Assembly: GCA_020632885.1 (NCBI GenBank)
Contig: JACKEQ010000006.1
Location: 1 to 64,000 of the forward strand
Length of the DNA: 64,000 nt
Source: Alphaproteobacteria bacterium
GTDB lineage: Bacteria; Myxococcota_A; UBA796; GCA-2862545
Direction of reading: 5' to 3'
In this document: piece after piece, positions 27,033-36,700 of the stretch
How the letters are laid out: every line of letters begins with the position of its first letter
How positions within the stretch are numbered: position 1 is the first letter of the stretch
Notes under the pieces: model-generated
Seen by the model: only the letters and a program-made list of their open reading frames with translations
Databases searched by the model: none
What the model was told of the DNA's origin: nothing
Position numbers and translations under genes: made by a program

Positions 27033-27941
27033 ATGGCGAAGACGACGAGTGCCAAGCCCCCGTGGCTCAAGGTCCGGCTGCCGGGCTCCCCGCGCTACCA
27101 GAAGATCAAGGGGCGCGCCCGGGACCTGCGCCTCGCGACGGTCTGCGAGGAGGCGCGCTGCCCGAACATCGGGGAGTGTTGGGGTGGCGGTACCGCCACG
27201 TTCATGGTGATGGGCGACACGTGCACGCGCGGGTGCCGCTTCTGCGCCGTGAAGACGCTGAAGACCCCGGCGCCGCTCGACCCCGACGAGCCCGTGAACG
27301 TCGCGCAGGCCATCGCCGAGATGGAGCTCGACTACGTCGTGCTCACCTCCGTCGACCGCGACGACCTGCCCGACCAGGGGGCCAGCCACTTCGCCGCCTG
27401 CGTGAACGAGATCCACGCGCGCTCGCCGTCCACGCTGGTCGAGGTGCTCATCCCGGACTTCCAGGGCCACGGGCACCTGCTCACGCCCATCGTGGAGTCC
27501 GCGCCCGAGGTCCTCGCGCACAACGTCGAGACCGTCGAGCGCCTCACGCCGCGCGTGCGCGACCCGCGCGCCGGCTACCACCAGAGCCTCCGTGTGCTCG
27601 CCGCCATCAAGGCCGCGTCGCCGCGGATGTTCACCAAGTCATCGCTGATGGTGGGCGTGGGCGAGACCGAGCCTGAGATGCTCCGCACGATGCGCGACCT
27701 GCGCGACGTGGGCTGCGACTTCCTGACCATCGGCCAATACCTCCAGCCCACCAAGAAGCACCTCGCCGTCGAGGGCTTCGTGCACCCCGACCAGTTCGCC
27801 GCGTACGAGGCCGCGGGGCTCGAGATGGGCTTCCGGTACGTCGCCAGCGGGCCCCTCGTGCGGTCGAGCTACAAGGCCGGCGAGTTCTACATCCAGCGCG
27901 CCATCGAAGAGCGCGCGAACCGGGAGGCCGTCGAGGCATGA
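27033..27941 (+). CDS. lipA: Lipoyl synthase
   Basis: The 302-residue radical-SAM enzyme inserts two sulfurs into octanoyl groups on lipoyl domains. Both clusters are visible: auxiliary cysteines C38, C43 and C49 (CEEARCPNIGEC) and the radical-SAM motif C64-x3-C68-x2-C71 (CTRGCRFC). The C-terminal GPLVRSSYKA supplies the conserved RSSY serine. ATG 27033 has only a weak GGAG (12 bases upstream) but is where homology starts. It is the first gene of an operon with the E1/E2/E3 genes of a 2-oxoacid dehydrogenase, whose E2 is its substrate, and it overlaps the E1beta-like gene by ATGA. The octanoyl-transferase lipB is at 46081. Confidence 0.95.
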   Translation: MAKTTSAKPPWLKVRLPGSPRYQKIKGRARDLRLATVCEEARCPNIGECWGGGTATFMVMGDTCTRGCRFCAVKTLKTPAPLDPDEPVNVAQAIAEMELDYVVLTSVDRDDLPDQGASHFAACVNEIHARSPSTLVEVLIPDFQGHGHLLTPIVESAPEVLAHNVETVERLTPRVRDPRAGYHQSLRVLAAIKAASPRMFTKSSLMVGVGETEPEMLRTMRDLRDVGCDFLTIGQYLQPTKKHLAVEGFVHPDQFAAYEAAGLEMGFRYVASGPLVRSSYKAGEFYIQRAIEERANREAVEA

Positions 27942-28816
27942 GCGTGCAACCCGGATCCCGGCACGTCCGCGACGCTCTCGCCACCTGGCTGGAGGCCGAC
28001 CCCCACGCGCTGATCGTGGGCGAGTCGGTGGGGCGCGGCAACGGCTTCGCCGGCACCACCACGGGCCTCGGCGCCCTCCATCCCGAGCAGGTGCTCGACA
28101 CGCCGGTCGGCGACCGCAGCGTGCTGGGGCTCGCCCTCGGGCTCGCGCTGGCCGGCCGTCCCGTGTGCGCCGAGCTCACGTCCACCCGCAGCCTGCTCGC
28201 GGCCGCCGGGGTCCTCACGGACGCCGCCCGCGCCGCGCGCTCGGAGTTCCGCCCCGCTCTCACGGTGCGCGTGCCGTTCCAGCAGGGCCTGGGTCGCGAG
28301 CTGGAGCCCGCCGTGGGCGACCTCCTCTGCCGACTCCAGGGCGTGGGGGTGCACGTGCTGCGCTCCGAGACCACGCGCGCGCTGCTCGGCGAGGTGCTGG
28401 GCAACGGGGTGAACGTGGTCCTCGAGCCCGCCGACGAGCTCGAGCGCATCGCGGCCTCCGGTCCCGCAGCGCCCGGCACGGCCATCGTCCTGCGCGAGGG
28501 CGAGCACCTCACGCTGGTGGCCTGGGGCTCCGGTGTGCGTGCAGCCCTCGACGCCGCAGAGTCCCTCGCCCGCGAGGGCGTGCAGGCCCAGGTCGTCGAC
28601 CTCGTGAGCGCGAGCCCGCTCGACCCCACGCTCGGCGAGCTCGTCCGCCACACCGGCCGCATGGTCACCGTGCACACCGACGACGCGAGCTTCTCGGACC
28701 GCGTGCACGCCGCCGTGCTGAAGTCCGCCTTCCTGTACCTGGAGTCGCCACCCGGCGACGTCCACGCCGACCCGACCGCGGTGCTCGAGGCCGCCCGGCG
28801 AAGCGTCCACTACTGA
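27938..28816 (+). CDS. E1 beta-like subunit of 2-oxoacid dehydrogenase (diverged)
   Basis: The 292-residue protein matches the transketolase-pyrimidine and C-terminal domains of PDH/BCKDH E1 beta (LIVGESVGRGNGFAGTTTGL, VLDTPVGDRSVLGLALGLALAGRPV, LTLVAWGSGVRAAL, VVDLVSASPLDPTLG). It is about 30 residues shorter than usual. The catalytic Glu that activates thiamine diphosphate (DTPISE in family members) is Asp here (D59 in DTPVGD), and the usual PxxHSQ loop is QQGLGRE. It follows lipA with a 4-base overlap and precedes E2. Whether it can catalyse decarboxylation is doubtful without a fuller alignment. Confidence 0.75.
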   Translation: MSVQPGSRHVRDALATWLEADPHALIVGESVGRGNGFAGTTTGLGALHPEQVLDTPVGDRSVLGLALGLALAGRPVCAELTSTRSLLAAAGVLTDAARAARSEFRPALTVRVPFQQGLGRELEPAVGDLLCRLQGVGVHVLRSETTRALLGEVLGNGVNVVLEPADELERIAASGPAAPGTAIVLREGEHLTLVAWGSGVRAALDAAESLAREGVQAQVVDLVSASPLDPTLGELVRHTGRMVTVHTDDASFSDRVHAAVLKSAFLYLESPPGDVHADPTAVLEAARRSVHY

Positions 28817-28833
28817 CCGGAGCAGTCACCCCC

Positions 28834-30084
28834 ATGTCGTTCGTATTCGAGCTCCCCGAGGTCGGGGAGGGTGTCGTCGAGGCCGAGATCGTGCACTGGA
28901 TGGTCGGTGTGGGAGACGTCGTCTCCGCCGATCAGCCGATCTGCGAGATCACGACGGACAAGGCGCAGCTCGAGATCTCCTCGCCGAAGGCCGGGCGCAT
29001 CCTCAAGCTCCACGGCTCTCCCGGCGACATCGTGGCGGTGCACAGCCCGCTGGTCGAGATGGACACCTCCGGCGCGGCCGCACCCGCGCCCGCTCCCGCG
29101 GCGGCGGCCCCCGCACCCGCACCCGCGGCGGCCGCACCCGCGCCCGCAGCGCCCGCTCCAGCACCGGTGGCGCCGCCCGCCGTCGCGGGCCCCACGAAGG
29201 CCACGCCCGCCGTCCGCCGCCACGCGCGTGAGCTCGACGTCGACGTCCACAGCGTGCACGGCACGGGCAAGGGCGGTCGCGTCACCCACGACGACCTCCT
29301 CGAGCATCTCGCGAAGCCAGCGCCCGTCGAGCAGGGCCTCCCCGTGGCCCCGCCCGCCCTCCCGCAGGTCCAGCCGTCCGGCAGCGAGACCCGCGTGAAG
29401 ATCATCGGCGTGCGGCGTACCATCGCGAAGGCCATGACGGCCTCCAAGCACACGCACCCGCACTACACCTACGTAGAGGAGCTCGACGCCACCGAGCTCG
29501 TCGCGCTCCGCGAGAAGCTCAAGGGCCCGGCCGCAGCCCGCGGGGTCAAGCTCTCCTTCCTGCCCATCATCATGAAGGCGTGCTCCATCGCGTTCCGCGA
29601 GTTCCCGAACGTGAACGCCGTCATGGACGAGGAGGCCTTCGAGCTGATCGTGAAGGGCGACCACAACATCGGGGTCGCGTGCGACACGCCCAACGGCCTG
29701 TACGTGCCGGTCGTGAAGAACGTCGAGCAGAAGTCCGTGCTGCACATCGCCGCCGAGCTCGAGGACCTCGTGGCCCGCACGCGCGCCGGCAAGGCCCGCA
29801 TCGACGAGCTGAAGGGCGGCACGTTCACGATCACGGGCGTCGGGCAGATCGGCGGCATCCTCGCCACGCCCATCCTGAACGGGCCCGAGGTCGGCATCCT
29901 CGGCGTGAACGTCATCCGCGAGCGCGTGGTGCCCCACGAGGGCCAGATCGCCATCCGCAAGATGATGAACCTCTCGCCGAGCTTCGACCACCGCATCATC
30001 GACGGCGCCGTGGGTGCGCGCTTCACGGCCGCCCTCAAGCACCTGCTCGAGAACCCGGAGTCCATGCTGCTGGAGCTCGCGTGA
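28834..30084 (+). CDS. Dihydrolipoyl acyltransferase E2 of a 2-oxoacid dehydrogenase
   Basis: The 416-residue E2 has a lipoyl domain (residues 1-78, lipoylated K43 in TTDKAQLE), an Ala/Pro-rich hinge of about 45 residues, a peripheral-subunit-binding domain (TPAVRRHARELDVDVHSVHG), a second hinge, and the acyltransferase core with FDHRIIDG near the C-terminus (HxxxDG active site) and GTFTITGVGQIGG. It forms the multimeric core of the complex, binds E1 and E3, and is the acceptor for LipA/LipB-made lipoate. GGAG precedes ATG 28834, 17 bases after the E1beta-like stop. Acyl specificity (pyruvate or branched-chain) cannot be settled from sequence alone. Confidence 0.92.
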   Translation: MSFVFELPEVGEGVVEAEIVHWMVGVGDVVSADQPICEITTDKAQLEISSPKAGRILKLHGSPGDIVAVHSPLVEMDTSGAAAPAPAPAAAAPAPAPAAAAPAPAAPAPAPVAPPAVAGPTKATPAVRRHARELDVDVHSVHGTGKGGRVTHDDLLEHLAKPAPVEQGLPVAPPALPQVQPSGSETRVKIIGVRRTIAKAMTASKHTHPHYTYVEELDATELVALREKLKGPAAARGVKLSFLPIIMKACSIAFREFPNVNAVMDEEAFELIVKGDHNIGVACDTPNGLYVPVVKNVEQKSVLHIAAELEDLVARTRAGKARIDELKGGTFTITGVGQIGGILATPILNGPEVGILGVNVIRERVVPHEGQIAIRKMMNLSPSFDHRIIDGAVGARFTAALKHLLENPESMLLELA

Positions 30085-30674
30085 CCCACGACGCGCTGCA
30101 CGCCGCCGAAGCCGAGCTCGCGAGCCACCACGCCCTCCCGTTCCCCGTGTCCTGCGCGGGTCTGGAGGCCGTGATCTCCGGCACCGTCGCGGCCCTCGGG
30201 CGCACCGACTGGTGGGTCCCGGGGCTGCGCGAGCGCGTCGGTGCCGTGGAGCGCGGCGTGCCCGTCGAGCGTCTCCACGACGCCGCCGACGGCGCGCGCC
30301 CCTACCGGGTCGCTCCGGCGTCCCCCTCCCCCGCCGACCGTGCCCTCTACGCCGTGGGCCTCGCGCTGGCGGACCGCGAGAAGGCCGCCGTGGTGCACCT
30401 CGGCATCGGCAGCATGGCCGACGGAGGCGTGCACGAGGCCCTCAACCTCGCGTCGCTCTACCAGCCCACCGTGGTCTTCGTGGTGGCCGTGCACCCCCTC
30501 GACGGCGAGGCGCCCCTCGCGCGCCAGCTGGCGGGCACCCCCTCCGAGCTCGCGGCCGCTCATGGCGTCGCGTCCACCGTCGTGGACGGCGGTGACGCCG
30601 ATGCGGTCCGGGAGGCCGTCGCGGCCGCTCTGAGCGCGCGCGGTCCCCACCTCGTCCAAGCGAACCTTCCCTGA
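30081..30674 (+). CDS. Truncated E1 alpha-like protein
   Basis: The 197-residue protein aligns with E1 alpha of PDH/BCKDH but is only about 60 percent of the normal length. GTG 30081 overlaps the E2 stop as GTGA. The diagnostic pattern GDGAxxEGxFHEALN reads G108-I-G-SMADGGVHEALN here, so the Mg-diphosphate Asp is gone, and the Asn that follows about 28 residues later in the motif is missing (VVAVHPLD). The VDGGDADAVREA segment matches VDGNDxxAVyeA. The N-terminal third is shortened. It is probably not a competent TPP-binding subunit, or the active sites are built unusually. The E3 gene follows after 15 bases. Confidence 0.65.
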   Translation: MTHDALHAAEAELASHHALPFPVSCAGLEAVISGTVAALGRTDWWVPGLRERVGAVERGVPVERLHDAADGARPYRVAPASPSPADRALYAVGLALADREKAAVVHLGIGSMADGGVHEALNLASLYQPTVVFVVAVHPLDGEAPLARQLAGTPSELAAAHGVASTVVDGGDADAVREAVAAALSARGPHLVQANLP

Positions 30675-30689
30675 ACTGGAGACACTTCC

Positions 30690-32096
30690 ATGAGCCACGA
30701 CTTCGGCGCCATCGTCATCGGGGCCGGCCCCGGCGGCTACCCCTGCGCCATCCGCCTCGGTCAGCTGGGCGTGAAGACCCTCGTGATCGAGAAGGAGTAC
30801 TGGGGCGGCGTCTGCCTCAACGTCGGCTGCATCCCGAGCAAGGCGCTCATCGGCGCCGCCAAGCGCTACGAGGAGATCAAGCACGCCGGTGACATGGGCT
30901 TCGTGCTCCCGGAAGGCGAGATCGGCATCGACGTCGGCAAGCTCCAGGGCTGGAAGGACTCGGTGGTCACGAAGCTCACGGGCGGCGTGCGCCAGCTCCT
31001 GAAGGCCAACGGCGTCGAGATGATGGAGGGCACCGCGACCCTGGCCGGCCCGAACACCGTGAAGGTGGCCACGGCGGACGGCGAGAAGACGATCACGGCC
31101 GGCGCCATCGTCATCGCGACGGGCAGCTCGCCCATCCAGATCCCGGGCTTCGCCTACGCGGACGAGCGGGTGATCGACAGCACCGGCGCCCTCGCCCTGC
31201 AGGCCATCCCGAAGAAGATGGTCGTGATCGGCGGCGGCTACATCGGTCTCGAGATGTCCGGTGTGTACAGCAAGCTCGGCACCGAGGTCACGGTGGTCGA
31301 GATGATGGACCAGATCCTGCCGGGCTTCGACCCGGACGTCGTGAAGGTCCTCGCGCGCCGGATGAAGAAGGAGGGCGTCACCACGCTCCTGAAGACCCGC
31401 GCGCTCGGCTGGGAGGCCGCGGACGACGGCATCGTCGTGAACGTCGAGTCCGACAAGGACGGCAAGCAGGCGCTGCCCTGCGACTACGTGCTCGTCACCG
31501 TCGGCCGCTTCCCGAACACGAAGGGCATCGGCCTCGAGGAGACCGGCATCGCGATGAACGGTCGCTTCATCCAGGTCGACCGTCAGATGCGCACGAACGT
31601 CCCCAGCGTGTACGCCATCGGCGACGCCGTGGGCGGGATGATGCTCGCCCACAAGGCCACCCACGAGGGCGAGGTGGCCGCCGAGGTCATCGCAGGCCAC
31701 ACGGTGCAGTACGACGCCAAGACCGTGCCCGCCGTGGTGTTCACGGACCCCGAGGTCGCCACGGCCGGCAAGTCCGAGCCCGAGCTGAAGGCCGAGGGTG
31801 TCGCCTACAAGGTCGGCAAGGTGCCCTGGGCCGCCATCGGCAAGGCCATCGCCAACGGCGAGACCGAGGGCTTCGTGAAGGTGCTCATCGACGCCGAGAG
31901 CCACCTGATCCTCGGCGTGACGATCTGCGGCTACCACGCCTCCGACATCATCAGCGAGGCCGCCCTCGCCATCGAGATGTGCGCCGAGGCGCTCGACGTG
32001 GGGCTCACCATCCATCCGCACCCCACGCTCGGCGAGGCCGTCATGGAGGCCGCCAAGGCCGCCCTCGGCGAAGCGATCCACGTCGTCAACCGCTGA
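30690..32096 (+). CDS. lpdA: Dihydrolipoyl dehydrogenase (E3)
   Basis: The 468-residue flavoprotein regenerates lipoyl disulfide with NAD+. It has the FAD motif GAGPGGY (11-17), the redox pair C42-x4-C47 in GGVCLNVGCIPSK, the NAD motif GGGYIGLE, and the C-terminal HPHPTLGEA with the catalytic His that deprotonates the thiol. The length is typical of bacterial E3. It is the last gene of the lipA operon and is fully normal, unlike the two E1-like subunits. GGAG lies ten bases before the ATG (TGGAGACACTTCCATG). It may also serve other lipoyl complexes. Confidence 0.95.
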   Translation: MSHDFGAIVIGAGPGGYPCAIRLGQLGVKTLVIEKEYWGGVCLNVGCIPSKALIGAAKRYEEIKHAGDMGFVLPEGEIGIDVGKLQGWKDSVVTKLTGGVRQLLKANGVEMMEGTATLAGPNTVKVATADGEKTITAGAIVIATGSSPIQIPGFAYADERVIDSTGALALQAIPKKMVVIGGGYIGLEMSGVYSKLGTEVTVVEMMDQILPGFDPDVVKVLARRMKKEGVTTLLKTRALGWEAADDGIVVNVESDKDGKQALPCDYVLVTVGRFPNTKGIGLEETGIAMNGRFIQVDRQMRTNVPSVYAIGDAVGGMMLAHKATHEGEVAAEVIAGHTVQYDAKTVPAVVFTDPEVATAGKSEPELKAEGVAYKVGKVPWAAIGKAIANGETEGFVKVLIDAESHLILGVTICGYHASDIISEAALAIEMCAEALDVGLTIHPHPTLGEAVMEAAKAALGEAIHVVNR

Positions 32097-32103
32097 CAAC
32101 GGC

Positions 32104-32109
32104 TAAGCT
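32104..32109 (+). promoter_or_regulatory. -10-like box TAAGCT
   Basis: TAAGCT begins eight bases after the E3 stop and 23 bases before the TTG at 32127, with GGAGG between. It is a TANNNT box that could start the next transcription unit. Confidence 0.3.
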
Positions 32110-32126
32110 GCCGGCGGAGGGCTCGA

Positions 32127-32486
32127 TTGGCCAGGACACAGAAGCTCGGGGACGAACGGTTCCTGCACCTGCTGCGGCTCGCCTCGGGTCTGCTCAAGCA
32201 CACCCGTGGCGACATCGTGGAGGCCATGCGCCTCGCGATGCCCATGCACATCGAGCTGTTGCGCACCATCCGCGAGGACGAGATCCGCAGTGATCTCGGG
32301 CCCGCGGAAGCCGTGCTGTTCGTGCCGGACGAGGGTGGCCTCGCGATCCGGGTCGAGCGGCACGCCAGCACCCCGATGACCTTCCCGGAGATCGACATCA
32401 CCGGGTTCGAGGTCACCGAGAGCTACTCGTCCCACTTCTCCGTCCCGCAGTTCGACGGTGGCGTGTTCGAAGAGGACTGGGACTGA
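32127..32486 (+). CDS. Conserved hypothetical, TTG start, 119 residues
   Basis: A perfect GGAGG six bases upstream makes TTG 32127 a convincing start. The soluble 119-residue protein begins with a basic helical region (FLHLLRLASGLLKHTRGDIVEAMRLAMPMHIELLRTIREDE) and ends in an acidic beta-rich part (FDGGVFEEDWD). I do not recognise the family and see no motif, signal peptide or membrane segment. It lies 30 bases after the E3 gene. Confidence 0.6.
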   Translation: MARTQKLGDERFLHLLRLASGLLKHTRGDIVEAMRLAMPMHIELLRTIREDEIRSDLGPAEAVLFVPDEGGLAIRVERHASTPMTFPEIDITGFEVTESYSSHFSVPQFDGGVFEEDWD

Positions 32487-32562
32487 CCCGAGACACATCT
32501 GAAGGGACGTGGTGTCCAAGACGTCACACGTGCCCCGAACCCCACGCCCACGCGGAGACCCG

Positions 32563-33213
32563 ATGATTCGCGCCCTCATCCCTGCTGCCGTGCTCACCAC
32601 CCTCGCATCGCCCGCCATGGCGGCAGACGTGTACATGTGGGGCGTCGGTCCCCGCCTGGGCACCAACTTCCTGCCCGGCGCCTACCCGGCGGCCTTCCCG
32701 ACGATCGTGGCCGACGCACGCCAGGCCGCCGCCCCCGACGCTCCGGTCATCGACAAGGTCCGCACCGACGTCGTGTTCGGCTTCGAGTCCCAGTACTACA
32801 TCAACGGGGGGAGCCGGATCGGGGCCATCGGTGGCTTCGGTGTCGGGAAGCAGTACTTCGACGCCCACATCATCGGGAAGTACGACGTGGTCATCCAGTC
32901 GGCCGCGGTGGACTTCCTGGTCGGTGGTGGTGCGGGCTTCGGCACGCAGCGCTGGAAGGGCTCGGAGCAGGCCAGCCTGCGTGTCCCGTACTTCCCGCTG
33001 CGCGCGGAGGCGGCCGGCATGATCCGCAGCGACTGGATGGCCTACCAGCTCACGGTGTATGGCCAGTACAACCTGCAGGGCCACCACTACTACTTCGACG
33101 AGACGGGCACCGAGGTCCCCGTGCGCGGCGGCTTCTACCCCACGATGGGCCTGGAGCTCTCCGTCATGTTCGGCGACTACGAGCCGCCCCGGCCCCGCAA
33201 GAAGGGCGAGTAG
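32563..33213 (+). CDS. Secreted outer-membrane beta-barrel-like protein
   Basis: The 216-residue precursor has a clear signal peptide (MIRALIPAAVLTTLASPAMA, cleavage before ADVYM). The mature part is rich in alternating hydrophobic and aromatic strands (VVFGFESQYYINGGSRIGAI, AYQLTVYGQYNLQGHHYY, TMGLELSVMF) typical of small outer-membrane barrels. It ends in a basic tail after an aromatic strand. GGAGA four bases upstream supports ATG 32563 over a GTG at 32509. Tandem hairpins follow the gene. No specific family is recognised. Confidence 0.65.
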   Translation: MIRALIPAAVLTTLASPAMAADVYMWGVGPRLGTNFLPGAYPAAFPTIVADARQAAAPDAPVIDKVRTDVVFGFESQYYINGGSRIGAIGGFGVGKQYFDAHIIGKYDVVIQSAAVDFLVGGGAGFGTQRWKGSEQASLRVPYFPLRAEAAGMIRSDWMAYQLTVYGQYNLQGHHYYFDETGTEVPVRGGFYPTMGLELSVMFGDYEPPRPRKKGE

Positions 33214-33225
33214 CCGGCTTGGCAA

Positions 33226-33266
33226 GGCCCGCGCGAAGCGGGCCGCGCAGGCCGCCTTCGGCGGCC
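33226..33266. terminator. Two tandem GC-rich hairpins between convergent genes
   Basis: GGCCCGC (33226-33232) pairs with GCGGGCC (33238-33244) around a five-base loop. GGCCGCC (33250-33256) pairs with GGCGGCC (33260-33266). Both stems are perfect 7-mers and lie between the converging stops at 33213 and 33286. There is no U tract, so this is a bidirectional terminator or mRNA-end structure by inference. Confidence 0.5.
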
Positions 33267-33285
33267 GGAGGGATCGGAGTCGGGG

Positions 33286-33696
33286 TCAGTCGCGCGGGTT
33301 GTCGTGCTTGAAGCCGATGCTCGGGCCGCCGTCGTCGCCGGGCTGCTTCTCGTCGAGATCGATGGCCAGGGCGTCCAGCACGACCTCGATGCGGTTCTTC
33401 TTCGGCTTCTTGTTCACGACCAGCGTGATCGTCTTGTTCTCGAAGCCGGGCGCCGAGATCTCCAGCGGCACCGACATGCTCTTCTGGAACACCAGCTCCT
33501 CGCCCGACGACAGGTAGACCGCGTCGCCCGTCCACGAGCCGTCCTCCACGTTCACCCTGTGCTTCTGGGGCTCGTCCGGATGGCGGACCTGGGCGCTGGG
33601 GATCGGGTTCCCGTCCTTGTCCTGCACCACCACGGTGACGGCGACACCGTCGGTGACCTGGGCGGACGCGGTCAGAGCGAGCGCGAGTGCGAGCAT
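33286..33696 (-). CDS. Secreted protein with carboxypeptidase-regulatory-like domain
   Basis: The 136-residue protein has a short signal peptide (MLALALALTASAQ) and then a single beta-sandwich of the CarboxypepD_reg type: VAVTVVVQDKDGNPIPSAQVRH, followed by PLEISAPGFENKTITLVV. Such domains are found on surface and secreted proteins as small adhesive or linker modules. GGAGG five bases upstream supports ATG 33696, and a TACTGT box at 33712-33717 could be its promoter. It stands alone between the barrel gene and the kinase gene. Confidence 0.65.
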   Translation of the reverse strand: MLALALALTASAQVTDGVAVTVVVQDKDGNPIPSAQVRHPDEPQKHRVNVEDGSWTGDAVYLSSGEELVFQKSMSVPLEISAPGFENKTITLVVNKKPKKNRIEVVLDALAIDLDEKQPGDDGGPSIGFKHDNPRD

Positions 33697-33711
33697 GGTT
33701 CCTCCACCGAC

Positions 33712-33717
33712 ACAGTA
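33712..33717 (-). promoter_or_regulatory. -10-like box TACTGT
   Basis: On the minus strand TACTGT (TANNNT) lies 15 bases before ATG 33696, followed by the ribosome site GGAGG. Confidence 0.3.
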
Positions 33718-33763
33718 AGACACCGGGGCCCCTTCGACCCGCCAGCCCGGGCTCCTCTTCCGA

Positions 33764-36700
33764 TCATGCCGTTCCCAGGAGCGCCTGCAGCCGCCGTACC
33801 TGGCCGTCGTCGCCGAGCTGCTGGTACTGACCGGCCGCGAGCGTCCAGGCCCCCCGGGCCGGCTCGGTGCGCCCGGCCTTCCGGGCCAGCTCGCCGGCCT
33901 TGGCGAGGGCCCAGCCCACGTCCTTCTCGGCCGCGCCCGTGTCGCCCACCAGCCGCCCGATGACGTCCACGTGGTCACCGAGCAGCGCCCAGCGCTCCCG
34001 GCCCGCCGCACACACCGCCAGGATCGCGTGGGCCTTGAGCAACACGGGCTTCCGGTGGGCGTCGCGCACCCGGTTGGCCACCTCCACCGCGTGCTTCTCG
34101 GCTCCCTCCCAGTCCGAGGCGGCCGCGCGCATCAGCGCGAGCTGCAGCCGCGCACGGTGGCCCTGGGCGCTCTCGGCGCGCTCGAAGAGCCGGGCCCCGT
34201 GCTCCAGGCACCGCTCGGCGAGGGCCTGCTGGTTGGCCTTGTGGGTGGCGGACGCGAGCACCATCCAGCACTCGGCGACCCCCTCGAGCTGCCCGTCCAC
34301 CTCGTAGGCCCGGCGGCGGCGCTCGAGGTTCGCGAGCAGCGTTCCCGCCCGGGAGGACACGAGCCCCCGCATGCCGAGCAGCTTCCAGGCCTCCACGAGC
34401 GTGGTGCCCGCCCAACCGAGCCACTGGACGGTCTCCTCGGCCTCCTTCAGCGCCGTGGGCGCGTCGCCGTCGTTCTCCGCGAGCAACGACAGCCCGTGGT
34501 GCATCGCGGCCCGTTGGAGCTTCAGGTCGCCGTGGGGCGCGAGCTGATCGAAGCGCCGGAAGGACTCCCGGGCCGAGTCGGCCTCCTTGCGCAGCAGGGC
34601 GGCGTCGCCCCGGATGAACCACGCCCCCGCATGGGACACCTCCCACCCCCGGCCTTTCGCTGCCAGCACGCGCTCGCAGTCCTTCAGGGCGTCACCGAGG
34701 CGACCGCGCTGGGCCATGATCTCCGCCCGGGTGACCCAGATCCGGCCGCGCCGCGGGTCGGACGGCGGGACCCGCGCCGCATCCAGCTGGGCCTCTGCAG
34801 ACTCGAGCAGCGCCAGGGCCGGACGCGGGCCCACGGACGCCTGCCGCTCGCGCACACCGCGGAGGAGCGCGTCGATGCCGGCGTCGAGGTCGCCCGCCGC
34901 CACCAGGTGCTGCCCGAGCCGCTCGGGGCTCGCGTGCAGGTTGACCAGCATGGAGGCGACCGTGGCGTGGTGACCCGCGAGCCGGTCCTCCCGGGCCGCC
35001 TGCTCCAGGAGCGTCGAGCGCAGCTCGCCCGCCGTGAACGTCCACCCGGAGTCGCCGTCCTCGGCGAGCCCGGCCGACAGGAGCCGATCGAGCATCTCCG
35101 CGCGCCACTTCACGTGCTCGGGGTCGAGGGGCGCCCCGCCCGCCGACTCCAGCCGACCGTCGGGGTCGTCGCACACCCGCGCCCACTCGCCGTCGTCCAC
35201 CGCGTCGCCGAGCACAGCGGCGAGCTCCAGCATCAGGCGCGCGTCCGCCGGCAGACCCTCGGTGACCTGCCGGATCCGCGCGTCCCACACCTGGTCGAGG
35301 GACCGCGGCATGGACGTACCCCGCCGGAGCACGTAGCCGTCCGCCCCCCTCACGAGGGCGCCGTTGCCCACCCACTCCCCCACGACCTGGGTGGCGAACT
35401 GGGGCATGCCCGCGGCCTTCCCGGCGACCTGCTCCGCGAGCTGCGGCGCCAGGCCGAGCCCTTCGCGCACGTACGTCGCGATGTCGGCGTTCGCGAGGGG
35501 GCCGAGGGCCACCTGGAGCACCGCGTCGTTCTGCGCGATGCGGTCCACGAAGGAACGCTCGAGACGACGCTCGGCGAGCACGTCGTCGTCCACGGTGAGC
35601 ACCACGAGCACCCGCGCGCTGGGTGACCGGAGCATGGAGAGCACGAGCTGCAGGCCGTCCATGCCGTAGTGGGCGTCGTCGAGCCAGAGGATCAGCGGAC
35701 GGTCCGCACCCATGCGCCCGAAGAACCACCGCAGCGCGCTGTGGCGCTCGCCGCCGTCCGTGGCCAGCGGGTCGACGGGATCGAGGAGCCGCTCGAGCCG
35801 CTGCGCGTCGGCCTCGTCGGTCTCGCCGAACACGTCGCACACCTCGAGCACGCGCTGCTTGCGCTGCTCGGCGTCCAGCCGCGCGACCTTGAAGTACTTG
35901 CGGAGCATCTGCCGGATGCCCTCGTGGGGCTGCACGTCCGCCCCATGGTCGACCCGGACGAGGTGGGCGGCCCCGACCTCCACGGCCCGCTCACCCAGCC
36001 ACTTCACGAGCGCGGTCTTCCCGCAGCCCTTGGGCCCGCGGACCAGCACCACACGGGTGTTCCGCGTGGCGGTGACGTCGAGGAACGCCTTCCACACGGA
36101 GTCCCGCTCGGCCTCCCGATCGACCAGGGAGAGCGACCGCATGCCCCAGAGCCCCAGGCCGGCCCCGCGGAGCCGGATGCCCCCGTCCTCCACCGCCGCC
36201 GGCCGCTTCCAGGTGCGCGGGATGGGCGGGCGCAGCCGGTCGAGCTCCCCGCGGCGACGCGCGACCTCAGGCGAGCCGAGGTCCACGAGCGGCGGGGCCT
36301 GGGAGGGGGCCGTGACCTCCCCGCCGTCGTCGAGGAGCTCGACCGTATGGGGCTCGTCGTCGAGCACGAGGGCCGTGACGTGCTCGTCCACGAACACGGC
36401 CTCCCGCTCCTTCGGGGGGGGCCGGGAGCCCAGGACGTCGGACGGGGCGGTGAGGGCCGCGAGGGCCATCGCGGCGTCGGCAGCACACTGGAAGCGCCGG
36501 GGGTGCTCCTTGCGCAGCATGGTGAGCAGCCAGTCCTCGAAGCCGTCCGGCACCGGGTACGTCGGCTCGAGGGGCGGCGGGCGGTGGTTGAGCTGGGCCA
36601 CCATGAGGCTCGCGCCGCGCTTGCCCTTGTAGGGGAGGTCGCCGGTGGCGAGGCGGTACGCGATGGTGCCCAGCGCGTAGAGGTCGGTCCACGGCCCGTA

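Noticed and set aside
20190..27581. Long open frame on the minus strand, over 2400 codons, opposite the giant gene
   Set aside because: It is the mirror of a GC-rich, GAG/GCC/CGC-biased coding strand, has no recognisable domain, and runs through lipA, which is certain on the plus strand.
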